Shown: positions 46,001-56,587 of the stretch, piece after piece
Position numbering within the stretch: position 1 is the first letter of the stretch
How the letters are laid out: each line of letters starts with the position of its first letter
The notes under the pieces: generated by a model
Database searches by the model: none
What the model saw: the letters and a program-made list of their open reading frames with translations, nothing else
What the model was told of the DNA's origin: nothing
Made by a program: the position numbers and the translations under genes
Source of the DNA: Amyelois transitella
Lineage: Eukaryota > Arthropoda > Insecta > Lepidoptera > Pyralidae
Assembly (NCBI RefSeq): GCF_032362555.1
Contig: NC_083506.1
Span: 3,829,501-3,893,500 of the forward strand
Reading direction: 5' to 3'
Length of the DNA: 64,000 nt

Positions 46001-48198
46001 CGAACTGATATTATTATCAAAGTGTCTATTGATAACTAATCAGTTATATCATTTATAATATTAGTGACCCACTAATTCGCTGGTATGTTTTTGTTATCTG
46101 AAGTGAACGTATTATTTGATTATAAAAGATCTTTTAAATCATCTAAAATACAAAAGTAATGTAAGTAAAGCCGTTTTGTCAATTAAGGATTACTGTTAGT
46201 CTTTCAGATAAATACTTATTAATCCAATACAACACCAGAGAAATGTGGATAATTTTAAGAAAATTATTAACACTGATTTTTTTCAAAATATTCGGTTACC
46301 TAATAACTCGTCCGGTGAATAACCAACTGTCTAACGAGAATGATACTAAATAATATTTAAGACTTAAGACAGAATGAGTCTAGCTAGAACGATTTATGTT
46401 TTCTTTCTGACAGTAATGAGAAATCTGGACGTTACCAACCAGCATTTAGAATTTTATGAATTTTAAGGTGGATTGTCGAACACATGGTTAGGAATACATG
46501 CAATTTAATTTCAATGTATGTAAGTACATTGAAGTTAAATTGCATTCACAAACTATGAAAAGCATTAAAGGACATTACAGCTAGGTTAGATGGAACCAGA
46601 ATGCCTCCCTGGTGCATCCCGCACCGGATTAGGTTTCACCTTTTGTTTTGAGCGAGTACTTGGACACGTTTCGGGCCAGCTCACACGTATGTGTACTCAA
46701 TGTCGAAATAAGGTCTTATGTCTGTGTAATAAAATGTTACCTTTGTATTGATTAAGGCTAGATTCTCAACTTGTTAGAAGTTTTAATCTTTGTTATAAAA
46801 AAACCTAGGCATTACCACGCGGTAAAGATAACTTAGGTAAATTGTCATTCACTGTTGAAGAGAGCCTATTGTCGCAGTTCATTGTTATTTTTTGAATAGA
46901 AAGTTTTCTATTTTATAGTTAAAAAATATACTTTTTACACAAGTGTCATAAATCTGGTTGTTTCCTAAATTGTGTTTAAGTTTTTGATTGCCTTCTCAGC
47001 TGTTAACTCTAAACTTTTCGCAATAGTTACAAAAAATATAAGTGTAATTATAGACAGCCCGGCAAAACGATTTTAGTTAACCTAACCTATACCTAAGCCA
47101 GGAAAAGGTTAGACAAAGTTTTTACGGTCGAATGCCTCTCTGACATCAACGCGACTTAATAATTGATTCATTATCTATTTCTCTTTGCTTAGCTATATTA
47201 TACTGTTTTCAAATTAAACGATTCAACTTTCTATCAAAAGCATGAGAGCGTCGTGACGCTAAGTACGGCGTGTTCTACTACGCATTGTTATTACGCTATC
47301 TGGATGTCACAAGAGGGTGCTGGGGTAGCGGGCCCTCCCTCAGGCTCTCCGACCCTAGCCTGAATTGAAAATGGGGTTGTGATTCATTTCCCACGAGCCC
47401 CCGCCATACGAAACAAAAAGCCTCAAACTTTATTATATTCCACACACTACGAAATGATTTCGACCATTTGTCGCATCCGTTCATTTTTAATAACTCTAAT
47501 TGTTTTTTTAACTAAATGGCAAAAATGTTTCGCACATAAATACAAACTGGCAAGATCGCCAAAGGTTGAATCATGTATGTAACTTTAACACGAACTTTTT
47601 TGCAATAAGAGTGTTATAAAAGCGTCACATTGGGAGCGAAACCGTACCATACGTGTCATACACATATCCTAATGATTTCGGATAAGTTGGTAAGTATTGT
47701 TCCTAAATAGATCTAGTTTTATCCCGAAACGAATGAAGGCTATATTGTCATATACAATAGCTACACCTGCGTAAAGAGCGCACTTCCGTGTTTGATGTAA
47801 TTTCGCGATACGTGTACTGTACAGTGGTCTCCGGTAGTTAGGTGCGCGGTAGGTATGGCGCGATAACGCGACCGGAGCGATATGGATGGCTGTTTCAGAG
47901 GTACCAGTTACTGCGCACGGGCAATAAATGTATACAGTTTTACTAGCAATAAAGAAAAAAAAACAATAAATCTTACAAATCCATAGCCCCTGCTTTTGCT
48001 CGTCTGTCTGTCTGTGATGACGACCGCTTCCTCTATGTCGCCGTAGACCGCAAAATGTTCCCGTAGGCTCTTGTCTGTCGTGTGGTACGGTAGGCCACCG
48101 ACGAAGAGTTTGGTCCAGGTGGTGTCCTTCTGTCCGGGCAGCGCGCTGAGTGCCAGAAGTCCCTCGGACTCGGCCGGCAGAGCGCCCGCCATCAACAT
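24914..48198 (-). CDS. Rbm24: RNA-binding protein 24-like (SUP-12/SEB4 family)
   Basis: Five minus-strand exons join in phase into 263 aa: 47977-48198, 41441-41567, 29644-29716, 26382-26617 and 24914-25047. A single RRM spans about residues 28-105: RNP2 is LFVGGL (31-36) and RNP1 is KSRGYGFV (68-75), split by intron 1. The segments [25 protein letters not shown] and [20 protein letters not shown] match vertebrate RBM24/RBM38 closely. After the RRM comes an Ala/Gly/Tyr-rich tail ending EARMQ, as RBM24 ends in DRMQ. The family binds GU-rich RNA and controls splicing and mRNA stability, in muscle among other tissues. The first ATG after an in-frame TGA (about 48237) is at 48198; an ATG two codons on could serve instead. 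Introns of 6.4, 11.7, 3.0 and 1.3 kb suggest heavy cis-regulation. Confidence 0.93.
25106..25165 (+). repeat. Short interspersed repeat, family C
   Basis: acaggccccgaatcattgtg and gcaactgggaatatgcaaag match 5021-5105. Confidence 0.4.
25425..25555 (+). repeat. Highly decayed ATGT-tailed SINE
   Basis: gggatagcaaactgtcatta and ctgcctacaccgtaacggat are the remaining recognisable parts. Confidence 0.4.
25952..26158 (-). repeat. RTE-like short retroposon, family B, reverse
   Basis: Reverse copy of 17984-18183 at very high identity, in the last intron of the Rbm24-like gene. Confidence 0.8.
26382..26617 (-). CDS. Rbm24: Rbm24-like exon 4
   Basis: Acceptor aattggcag|G, 78 codons, donor GGCAG|gtgggt. 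Encodes [15 protein letters not shown] and a long Ala/Gln/Tyr-rich stretch ending [10 protein letters not shown]. The overlapping plus-strand frame at 26368-26640 is a shadow. Confidence 0.9.
26618..29643 (-). other. Rbm24-like intron 3
   Basis: Repeat-poor for this window. Complex, GC-balanced blocks at about 27390-27670, 28300-28440 and 28735-29280 contrast with AT-rich spacers. No coding exon recognised. Confidence 0.5.
28735..29280. other. CpG-rich island inside Rbm24-like intron 3
   Basis: Two GC/CpG-rich patches, 28755-28860 (cggcggcggcggcgtggtgg, ccacgcgccgcggcgcgggc) and 28980-29020/29155-29215. The first ends in a good plus-strand donor, cctcg|gtaagtaag. The open minus frame over 28726-29019 has no family match. 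It could be an alternative or antisense promoter, or simply a GC-rich regulatory block. Confidence 0.4.
29644..29716 (-). CDS. Rbm24: Rbm24-like exon 3
   Basis: Acceptor ttttttcag|GT, 23 codons, donor TACGG|gtgag. Encodes [20 protein letters not shown]. Confidence 0.88.
37660..37810 (+). repeat. Diverged copy of the 53.7/54.0-kb repeat
   Basis: gaacagcctaaaccgctagg, tttgaaatttgtgacatgta and gcacttaaagaggaattata correspond to segments of the repeats at 53696 and 53990. Confidence 0.5.
38785..38870 (+). repeat. Short repeat, also at 58750-58850 in reverse
   Basis: Both copies contain a tacgttacatctgaaggttt / ttttgtctgtctatgtgaa type core. In translation both give Y-V-T-x-x-G-F-V-C-L, an accident of shared repeat origin rather than a protein family. 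Confidence 0.45.
39361..39615. repeat. Possible RTE-like relic
   Basis: gcgggcgaagcgattgaagt at one end and tcgtgatgaacaactagtat at the other, with gttttgtgtaatgcgataact-like text between. Assignment is weak. Confidence 0.3.
40375..40470 (-). repeat. Decayed ATGT-tailed SINE fragment, reverse
   Basis: cgtcatagtcctttagggag and tagacagagtcaatagccac retain the SINE 3' region. Confidence 0.45.
41441..41567 (-). CDS. Rbm24: Rbm24-like exon 2
   Basis: Acceptor aattcacag|GTG, 42 codons plus one base, donor CCAG|gtgagt. Encodes the second half of the RRM ([20 protein letters not shown] and [18 protein letters not shown]). Confidence 0.93.
43118..43240 (-). repeat. ATGT-tailed SINE, partial, reverse
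   Basis: ataatcacgtctttaatctt, tgagattcagatagtgatag and gtcagcccatggtctaaatg follow the SINE body in reverse with a central deletion. Confidence 0.6.
44130..44213 (+). repeat. ATGT-tailed SINE, 3' fragment
   Basis: catgtcctttcagtcttttc, ggctctgtcttcctcgtaag and tcatatgtatgtatgta are the SINE 3' end. A LINE fragment starts exactly at the end of its tail. Confidence 0.65.
44214..44395 (+). repeat. LINE 3' fragment adjoining a SINE tail
   Basis: ccttgatgaaatcggagacg and aaaggtcaggtcaaaagtac match LINE 4171-4340, ending in tatgtttgtacttaggtatgt. Diverged more than the copy at 14745. Confidence 0.7.
45507..45650 (+). other. Small open frame of coding-like composition, unassigned
   Basis: 48 codons from ATG at 45507 to TAA at 45648: [35 protein letters not shown] and on. 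It is Glu/Arg/Leu-rich and helical in look, unlike the AT-biased random frames near it, but I know no matching family, and no promoter or splice context supports it. Opposes the Rbm24-like gene inside its first intron. May be a relic of a mobile element. Confidence 0.2.
46498..46545. repeat. Hairpin, 21-bp arms with one mismatch
   Basis: ATGCAATTTAATTTCAATGTA and TACATTGAAGTTAAATTGCA(T) flank a 6-base loop tgtaag. No TIR/TSD pattern noticed. Confidence 0.6.
47977..48198 (-). CDS. Rbm24: Rbm24-like exon 1
   Basis: ATG at 48198, 74 codons, donor GGATTT|gtaaga in phase 0. An in-frame TGA about 40 bases upstream limits the start. A frame that seems to begin at 48228 opens with GTG and is not the start. 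Confidence 0.88.
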
Positions 48199-48460
48199 GC
48201 CTTGAACCGCCTCCGTCGCGCCGGCCACCGTAGCTCACTGGGAACACTGTCACTGCCGCTGGTGCGGTCTTCGGGTTCGCGAGAGCGTAAAGGTTTGTGT
48301 GTACGCCTGAGTGTGGTGGACGAGCGTTCGTGTTGGTGGTTGAACGCGGACTGAACCGAAGCGCGGGTACGCCGGGCGCACGTGGCCGCCGCTACTAATT
48401 TTAGCCCCCGCGCCCCCCTTCGTCACCAGATGCGTCGGGCTCCGCCACATGCGTGGCGCG
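48199..48460 (-). promoter_or_regulatory. CpG-rich 5' UTR and core promoter of the Rbm24-like gene
   Basis: GC-rich leader upstream of the start codon. A minus-strand arthropod initiator TCAGTC at 48349-48354 would give a 5' UTR of about 150 bases. No TATA box seen. The open frame across 48250-48450 is probably untranslated leader. Confidence 0.45.
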
Positions 48461-48962
48461 CCGGGTGCCCTACTGCCTGCCTGCTACCCTCCACCACTCC
48501 ATACCTAATGATATGCCTCGTTATCACTGTTCCAGTCTTTTTAAGTTAGTACCAAAATACTGGCTGAAAAAAATATGTTTAGGCTTTTTTGGTAACACAA
48601 CCAAACTTTAAAACATTTGAAAGTTTGCTTATTGACTAGATAATATGTCACAAATAAAGTCCCAATGCTCTGCAGTTAATGGATTTTAGTCAACGGGCTA
48701 AGACAAACAAAAAGCAATTGTGTAAACCGAAAACGACATTCAATAGAATAAAGTAAAATATTCCAATCCACGATAACAATTTATACCAATTTGATTACAA
48801 GTGAGGTGATTACAAGACTGCCCTACTAAAGATAGTAGACATTTTACGAGCAATTAATCGAATATAAAAAATGCAAACTGACCCAATACTAATTACTAAT
48901 TAAAAATTGACTTTGGTTATGTTCATTTCGTTCAATAATCGGATAATAAGCCCAGAGCAAGG

Positions 48963-49137
48963 AAGAGATGGGCTTATAAACTTGGGATTCTTCTTTTAGG
49001 CGATAGGCTAGCAACTTGTCACTATCTAAATCTCAATTCTATCATTAAGCCAAAAAGCTGAACGTGGCTAGCAAGACTGCTGGCTCTGTCTACCCCGCAA
49101 GGGATAAAAACATGATTACATGAATGAATGAATGAAC
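48963..49137 (+). repeat. SINE with a variant ATGA tail
   Basis: gggcttataaacttgggatt, gcgataggctagcaacttgt and ctgtctaccccgcaagggat are the SINE; the tail is (TGAA)n (atgaatgaatgaatga) where other copies have ATGT. Confidence 0.7.
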
Positions 49138-49209
49138 CAAGGAAGAGAGTATAATATCTTTTGGGAAGAGATAGCCTCCTCAGTCTTTTGTGCTTTGTGC
49201 TTATACGCC

Positions 49210-49360
49210 CTTTCCGTTACACGTTGTATAAGCATATAAACTTCTCACGCTTAGGTATTTTTAAAAAAGCCTTCCTTAGCACACGCTTAAGTCATCAACC
49301 CCAAACATACCAAATTTCAGTGAAACGGATTGAGTAGTTTGTGTTTATAGATCTATGGCA
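49210..49360 (-). repeat. Decayed RTE-like relic
   Basis: ccaaacataccaaatttcag then tgaaacggattgagtagttt is the conserved core of these relics in reverse. Confidence 0.4.
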
Positions 49361-49802
49361 AATTCTTTTATACATACCAAGCTAACTTTTACTTGTAGCA
49401 TAGAACTATATTATGTTAAGAATACCTAAATGAAGATCATCTGACAATTTATCTGGTGTTTAAGCCATTCTATATTACTATATAAATTGTATGGTTTACT
49501 AAGAGTTTTCTACAAAGCGGTCCTTAACGTTGTTGAGAAACTTACGATTTTTCACTAAAATAGTTTCATCAGTCACTAGCGAACAAGCTTTTGGTACAAT
49601 AAGGTTCATATCCTTAAGGCAGGAAGTTGGCGACCGCAGTGGGAAGCGCATTGTAAGGCAAAATATGTGGAACCAATCACTTCCTATCCATGGGTACCCT
49701 GTTGTTTACGAAGATCCCTTTTTAATTCGTTTTCGAAACTTCAAAACAAAGCCATTTGTAACTGGGTCGACAAGGCTTAATATATTGAATATAATTTTAA
49801 TA

Positions 49803-50064
49803 TTATACATACATACATATAATCACGTCTATATCCCTTGCGGGGTAGACAGAGCCAACAGTCTTGATAAGACTGAATGGCCACATTCAGCTATTTGGCT
49901 TAACGATAGAATTGAGATTCAACTAGTGACAGGTTGCTAGCCTATCGCCTAAAAAAGAATACCAAGTTTGTAAGCCTATCCCTTAGTCGCCTTTTACGAC
50001 ATCCATGGGAAAGAGATGGAGTAGTCCTATTCTTTTTTGTATTGGTGCCGGGAACCACACGGCC
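49803..50064 (-). repeat. ATGT-tailed SINE, near full length, reverse
   Basis: acatacatacatataatcac at the tail end and ggtgccgggaaccacacggc at the head end. The best-preserved copy with 44-302. Flanking duplication not clear. Confidence 0.8.
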
Positions 50065-50344
50065 ACGGCCGACTTTGCTGAATTAGAGCTAATACAGAAG
50101 TACGAAAAGTCGTTTGTAGACAAGTATAAATATATAGTTAATCTGCTTAGTTACATTCGATTGATAAAATTTAACGTTTAATGAAGATGGCTGTGCACGT
50201 TCTGGTAAGTTTTACCGGTTTATAGATTTGCTAAATTATTTTAGAGTGGTAAGGCTATCTTACCAAGCCTAAATACTACGTCAAAATAAAACAAAACAAT
50301 TATGACAAAAGAAATTTATATTCAAGTAACACTATGAAGTATGA

Positions 50345-50445
50345 TCGTAAGATATAATGACGTCTCGTTCCCTCAGTCTCTGAAATATTAGAGTAGACAG
50401 AGCCAACAGACTGCCGAAAAGACTGACAGGTCACGTTATGAAAGA
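50345..50445 (-). repeat. SINE fragment, reverse
   Basis: tagagtagacagagccaaca gactgccgaaaagactgaca retains the SINE 3' portion. Confidence 0.5.
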
Positions 50446-50964
50446 TCTATTCTAATATACACGTATGGCAAACAATAGTAATCTTGAATGTCAAGTAAAG
50501 TTTGGTAAAACGTCAAGTAAGTTACTCCTAGTTTTTATTTGACAAAATATCAGCTGCTTACCATTTCTCGGATAAACTTGTCCCGATCAGCTGTTCCGGT
50601 GTTAATAATAGAACTATCTGTACCCCAAGCCATCCCAAAAGCCCGTCAGTACCTAAGTGGTTACCTGATCCTTAGGGTTGCCACATCCCGAGTTCTAACA
50701 AAACGCTCTGACGCCAGTGATTTCGTTCTCGGGGCAGAACAATTTTTGATAAGGAGTCGAATTATTGGAGATATGTACAAAAATATTCAATTTCTATCAG
50801 AAAAACTAATGCTTAGCTGGATGACCATTGTGCTGCATTAGATCTTCCAGATCTGCGATTTTTATAACTCCAGTTGGCTGAATGTGCAGGATTCCTCACA
50901 ATGATTTCCCTCACTGTAAGACCATCGCATCGGTAAGTATTCAACAACGAAAATAGTCATTGGA

Positions 50965-51050
50965 AGGTGGGATTCAAACCTGTGCCTTTCTGCGCATCAC
51001 GCATTTTAACGGGACATCTTACCGATTCGACCACCGACGCTCTCTCATCA
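50965..51050 (-). repeat. tRNA-derived SINE head
   Basis: On the minus strand GGTGGTCGAATCGGTAAGA (A-box region) and AGGTTTGAATCCCACC (B box) are spaced as in a tRNA, without a pairing acceptor stem. Confidence 0.6.
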
Positions 51051-51274
51051 AAAACATATAACTTTTGTTTAGGCGTAACGTAAGTCACGGTTCTCCATCA
51101 GGTGTTTCAGTCTTCAAAATTATTTATAGCCTCTATGTTGCATAGGCATATAAGGTTTATCGAAAAAATATATTCGAATCCCTTCAGTAGTTACGGAGAG
51201 CGTCTGTAAAGCGACAAAAAGATTTTCTTTTTCATTCTACTTACTCTAGTTGTTTCTACTTCTTCTAGTCGTGC

Positions 51275-51350
51275 AAATGACTCAATGGTTGAGGAGACGC
51301 AGCCCTATCGCCGAAGGGTGCTAGGGCGGGGGTCGCGAGTTCATTGATCG
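51275..51350 (+). repeat. Possible tRNA-like SINE head
   Basis: caatggttgaggagacgcag and gggtcgcgagttcattgatc could be degraded A and B boxes. Weak. Confidence 0.3.
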
Positions 51351-52229
51351 CGGCCATTGTCGAAAATGCGCGTGCGGCGACAGCTGCCGGCTAGCGCAGA
51401 TGGCAGCTTAAAATCATTTTTTACGCTGCGCTGATTTTTTCTACTCGTCTACAGAAAAATCAAGCAAGTTGTAAAAAACTATATGTATATCTAATACATA
51501 TATTTTATTTATACATCCATCCAAACTTATATTATTAAAAAGTATATTTTTGTTTGTAATAACTATAAACTCGAGAACTGCATGGCCTGCACAGGGACAG
51601 ACAAATCTTCATGAAAAGTCTTAGGCGGGCCCCGCGAAAAAGGTTATCTAAAAGGCGTTACATATAATCTTTGGTAAAATTTATATTATTAAACCAATAA
51701 TGGGTTATATTTCCAAATGTAAGGGTCTTTTTATATATTAAAAATTACTATAAAATGCATAAATCAACATTCTATTCTCTACAACATCGAGCTTAAAAAA
51801 AGTTAACACAATGTATAATATTAGACTAGTTTTGTCTGAAGCTTAATAGATACCTTTCAAAAATCGATGTTTCTTTTAATTTATATTACTGCTAATAAAA
51901 CTAATAAAATACGATTTAAAAAGCAAATTGTCTATTTATAATTCTGTATTGATTGTTAAGTCATGTATTCTAAGTGGCAAGATTCATTAAATCAGAGGTT
52001 TACATGAAATAATATGTTTTTGCTAAATTTAAATGTTCGTAACAATGATTCAATTAGATAATAATTAATTTGTATTCATTCATTGTCCAAAAGACAGCAA
52101 CGCGCTTGTCTTACTGTGCAATATCTATGATGCTCTTAGTATTACTTCTTATAGTCAACCTTTTTTCAACAGATTAAAAAAGATTTTCAAAGAAAGAAAT
52201 ATGCCAACCAACCTTTATAGATAGGCTAG

Positions 52230-52450
52230 GGCGGCCTACATTTAGTACCTACGCCCGCGGCTTCGCTCGCGCAAATCGATAATTCCCGCTACTTTCTGTT
52301 CCCACGGGAATTGCGATAAACCCTCTCTTAGTGCACCCCTTCACCACATAAGGATATGTCAAATTTCGTATCACTAGACCAAGCTGTTTGCGCTGTTCCA
52401 TGCCAATCAGTTAGTTACTCAAAACGCTTTATTCAGCGCTGATTCAAAAA
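52230..52450 (+). repeat. RTE/CR1-like 3' relic
   Basis: tacgcccgcggcttcgctcg, cttcaccacataaggatatg and caaatttcgtatcactagac show the layout of a short retroposon with its 5' end here. Confidence 0.5.
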
Positions 52451-52474
52451 GCCAATCAAGGGATAGGTTTTCTA

Positions 52475-52620
52475 CCTAGTGTGACGAGGAACACAAGATT
52501 GACAGACTAGCTGTCACCATCTGAACCTCAATCCCATCCAGCTGAAATGGCCTTCGTTTCTTTTTGATACTGTCGAGTCTGTTTACTTCGAAGGTACAAA
52601 AACGTGGTGAAACAATGTGT
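52475..52620 (+). repeat. Very decayed SINE
   Basis: gacagactagctgtcaccat, ctgaacctcaatcccatcca and gagtctgtttacttcgaagg trace the SINE body. Confidence 0.4.
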
Positions 52621-53577
52621 GTAAATTTTTGAGATATATGTATTACACTGTTTTGCTAGTACATATCATAGCAAAATTAGATATCTTCTAACTGATTTGC
52701 ACCTTACCTGCCCTGTGAAAGGGCTCTTAAGTCACCTAAGGTGGTTGACAATAAAACAAACTGAAATTATTATAAGCATATTTTTCGGTTTTAATATATC
52801 TAGCATTTTTATTAAATTAATTTCAATAAGTAAACCCGTAAACTGTTGCTTGAGAGGGTAGTCGTATATTGTACGAAGCTCCCCTCTGCCTAGTGCGCTC
52901 ACTCTCACACCCCATACGTCACAATTACAAAATTGAAAGGACAGATTTGGCGCTAATTCATTCTGTGTAAAGTTACGGGATAAGTCCCGTATATATTTAT
53001 TTAAACATTTTGCTTTCATATTCTTCTTGCATTTTTTTTTTTCTTTTATTGAACTATCGTACACACATGACAATTTAAGCATATGTAACTGATACATATA
53101 CATATGCGCCTCCCTGCCCAGTCTTACGAATTTTCGATCAGGTCACGTGACCCTACCAGAGTTTAATAATTTTACCCATCAAAAACAAAGTGTAAAACAC
53201 CGCTAATGAATTTTTCACACCAAAAACATTATAAAATTTTTTTATATACATATAAATCCGCATAATGCATACAATTTTAACTTTTACCAGCAACTCACGA
53301 CTTTTTTTCTGACGTTATAGTTGTTATCCAAAAAAGCGAATAAGAAAGTATATTAACAAATGCAGTTCGAAAATAATACATTTCTGTTTTCACAATATTT
53401 TTCAATACACCCCCTACAACAATGGGAACGTGTAACAATGAATGACCGACCGTAACGGGATCAACTTATTGTTACAACTTTAATTTATTTGCTTACTATA
53501 GCGTCGTAAACTTATTTGCTTATGCCAAATGTAAATAGAAATGTAATAAAATTATATTATTGGGCAGATGGATATTA

Positions 53578-53650
53578 CAACATTCTACTTGCTATGATCC
53601 CTGCATACTTCTTTCGCGTCATCCACGTGCATAACTCTCTTTATTTACGC
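53578..53650 (-). repeat. LINE 3' fragment, reverse
   Basis: tacttgctatgatccctgca then tacttctttcgcgtcatcca mirrors the LINE segment encoding [13 protein letters not shown]. Confidence 0.6.
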
Positions 53651-53689
53651 TCGTCGGTTTCTTTGCGTTATTGCATCTAAATCTATATA

Positions 53690-54140
53690 TATAAAACTCT
53701 TCCGTTACTGAGTGACTGACTGACAGACAACGCACAGTCGAAACTACTGGTCGTAGACAGCTGAAATTTGGAATGTAGGTTCCTTGGGATATGTAGGGGA
53801 GCACTAAGAAAGGATTTTTGGAAATTCAACCCCCAAGGGGGGGAAAAGGGGTAAAAACGTTTCTATGAAAAATCTTATTCCTTTTGGTTTATAAACTTGA
53901 AACTTGGCATGAACACGTACATAGGCAAGTAAATATGTTTGACATTATAAGTTTTTTCAAACTACCCTCCAATCGTGATTTAGGGGGTGCGATTGGGTGA
54001 CTGATTTATTAACGCACAGCCGAAACCGCTCGGTATAGGAGTCTGAGATTTTGAACAGAGGTTCCTTTAGTAACATATCTAAGTGAGCACTAAGAAGGGA
54101 TTTTTGAAATGTCAACCCCCAAGGGGGGGAAACGGGATAA
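53690..54140 (+). repeat. Two diverged tandem units of a retroelement relic
   Basis: Unit 1 (about 53696-53850) and unit 2 (about 53990-54140) share gcacagtcgaaactactggt / gcacagccgaaaccgctcgg, gagcactaagaaaggatttt and caacccccaagggggggaaa. A third fragment is at 55185-55240 and a fourth at 37660-37810. Confidence 0.6.
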
Positions 54141-54904
54141 ACTGAGCCGGGGCTGCGGGAAAGTTCTAACGAGATACCGTGGCCCCGGAACGCAAAGGGC
54201 AACTGAAGGAACGAGGTGGGTTTTAGTCAGTAAAAGTCTGACACTCCCTTCCGTTCCACCCAGAGCGGGAGAGGTCATTTGATGATTTCCCATCCTTAAA
54301 AAAAAAGACTTTGTATGACAACTTTCAGTCGTCTCTTTAACATACATAATAACATACATAATTATGTACATACATGCATAATATTAATAACATCACGCCT
54401 TTAAATCCCTATTTTGTGTTAACACTTCCCATACAAACAGCTAAAAGGAAACAAGTGAAGAGACGAAATTTGTCCGCATCCATTTTCACCTAAATTCTTA
54501 ACGTTAATGAGATTTACTTTTTATTATCAGGTCAACCTAATAGCCTCACATGTACGTATAACTTCGTAAGAATTTTCTTTCAACTCCTTACCGTTGAGGA
54601 GTTGTACCTTCCATCATCAGCTCATTCACATGGGATGATGACTATCAGACGCAAATACTTAAACAGATCTATGAAATTGTCAAAAACGTAATTGCCTGTA
54701 AATTGAGAGTTTCTCTCATGGACAACTGTATGTTGCTTGCTCGCGTGTCAGCTCTCCCTCTAACCTGTTCATACTGGTAAATAATAAAAAAACTAAAAAT
54801 ATTGTTTACAAGGAAATCCTGTAAGGCCTCTTCGCCCTATAAATCCTGTTTTTTTTTCTTTTGAGACGATGATTTTGTCTCGCTTTACTTTTTCTATATA
54901 GATT

Positions 54905-55175
54905 TGTATGTATACTAATATTATAAAGAGGAACAATCTATTTTTTTATATGTTTGTTTGTTTACACATGTAATCGATAAACTCCGAAACTACTGAATCG
55001 ATTTCAAACATTCACCATGAGAAAGCTACATCATCCCTGAGTAACACAGGCTATATTTAATTCCAGTTGTAACAAGATTTCAGCCTGTGGAAGAAAAAGC
55101 CCTGTCGAGATCATTAAAAAACGCTATATATAACCGAATTACACGTGGGCGAAGCCGCGGGCGGAAAGCTAGTAT
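54905..55175 (-). repeat. RTE-like relic, reverse
   Basis: actaatattataaagaggaa at one end, ctccgaaactactgaatcga in the middle and gtgggcgaagccgcgggcgg at the other; the orientation of family A/B reversed. Confidence 0.6.
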
Positions 55176-55366
55176 GTATATAAAACAGGACACTGACTGA
55201 CTGACTGACATTTTAACGCACAGCCCAACCGCTATGACTAGAGTAATATTAAAAAACAAACACCTATTTACTTACCTTATATCTATTGCTTGCAATTTAA
55301 TATCTTTAAGCTCATATTAAGGATGAAAACAAAATAATTAATATGCATATTATGTTAATTATGTAA

Positions 55367-55600
55367 ATCCTACTAATATTATAAATGCGAAGGTTTGTGA
55401 GTATGTCAGGCCATCCTGACATACTCGTACAAATATCCATATGTTTGTTACTCTTCCACGCAAAAACTACTGAACCGCTTACAACGAAATTTGGTATGTA
55501 GGTAGCTGAAAACCCAGAATAACATATAGATTACTTTTATACCAGAGTTCCGGATTAATAGGGTTTTCATGCGGACGAAGTCGCGCGTAGCCTCTAGTAC
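55367..55600 (-). repeat. RTE-like short retroposon, family B, reverse
   Basis: Diverged copy of 25952-26158. A short local inverted repeat (gtatgtcaggccatcctgac ata) interrupts the 3' part. Confidence 0.7.
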
Positions 55601-55612
55601 GTTATTTTATTA

Positions 55613-55890
55613 ACTAGCTGTGCACGCGACTTCGTCCGCGTGGAATAGTTATTTTGGGCATCATTGAAGCCCTCAAGGATGAATAAATTTCCCCGTTTTT
55701 TTTTTTTACATTTTCCCTTATTTCTTCGCTCCTTATAGTTGCAGCGTGATATTATATAGCCTAAAGCCCTCCTCGATAAATGGTCTATTCAACACAAAAA
55801 TATTTTTTCAATTTGAACCAGTATTTCCTGAGATTAGAGCGTTCAAACAAACAAACAAACTCTTCAGCTTTATAATATAAGTAAAGATTA
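55613..55890 (+). repeat. RTE-like short retroposon, family A
   Basis: Full-length match to 1637-1923: actagctgtgcacgcgactt ... tcttcagctttataatataa. Confidence 0.7.
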
Positions 55891-56587
55891 AGCAAACTAA
55901 AATTAGAAAAACAAAGCAAATTAGGAATAAGAGACATCTGGTGAAAATTGGAACATCACATAACATAGAACAAGCTACTAATAAAAAAACCTATTCCTAT
56001 CAGTTTTATGCTTTTCATGACTATGAAATAGTTCTATTTATAACTAAAAGATGGCGGCAGTAGTATTGTAAGAAAATGCATTCAAGAAGTTTTAGTACAG
56101 TTTACTCATTTATTTTTATATATACTTGTATATCATAAAACATAAAACGTAAAATATACAAAAATAATAGATGAGGGCCATTTAATCCCATTAATCAAAT
56201 TGAAATTTGCTGAAGAACAGCTATAATCAAGATTTAGTTATTTGTACGCTTTTTCCTATCTAACAAATAGATTACCTATTACGTATACACACGTATTTTA
56301 GATTGAGTTTTTCATAAAACACCGGTTTGAAAAAAACCTGCTTCGTAGCAGATTTTGCACTAAGGGATAATGAATATTATGACTCTGAATGAATCGAGGG
56401 ATTCAAGACCAAGGAAATCTTAACATGAGAATACATTGAACATCCTCCTGGCGTTAATCCCGGTTAAATTGCCTCCTCACCTCCCTGGATAGCAGCCTGG
56501 GGTCTGCAAGTGACAACAATCCTGGAGTAAACTTGGTTTTCCCTATGAACAGCAACCTAACAAAAACTTAATACACAATGTTAACGT

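Larger units (their letters stand above)
41568..47976 (-). other. Rbm24-like intron 1 (6.4 kb)
   Basis: Contains reverse and forward SINE pieces (43118-43240, 44130-44213), a LINE fragment (44214-44395), a hairpin (46498-46545) and mostly AT-rich unique DNA. The overlapping open frames at 41835-42321 (minus) are not assigned to any family; see rejected items. Confidence 0.5.

Noticed and set aside
47669..48253. 194-codon minus-strand frame
   Set aside because: Overlaps the Rbm24-like exon 1 in another frame and runs into intron; the RRM frame is the real one.
52732..53103. 123-codon minus-strand frame
   Set aside because: Low-complexity Lys/Ile-rich translation of AT-rich DNA, no domain, no splice or promoter context.
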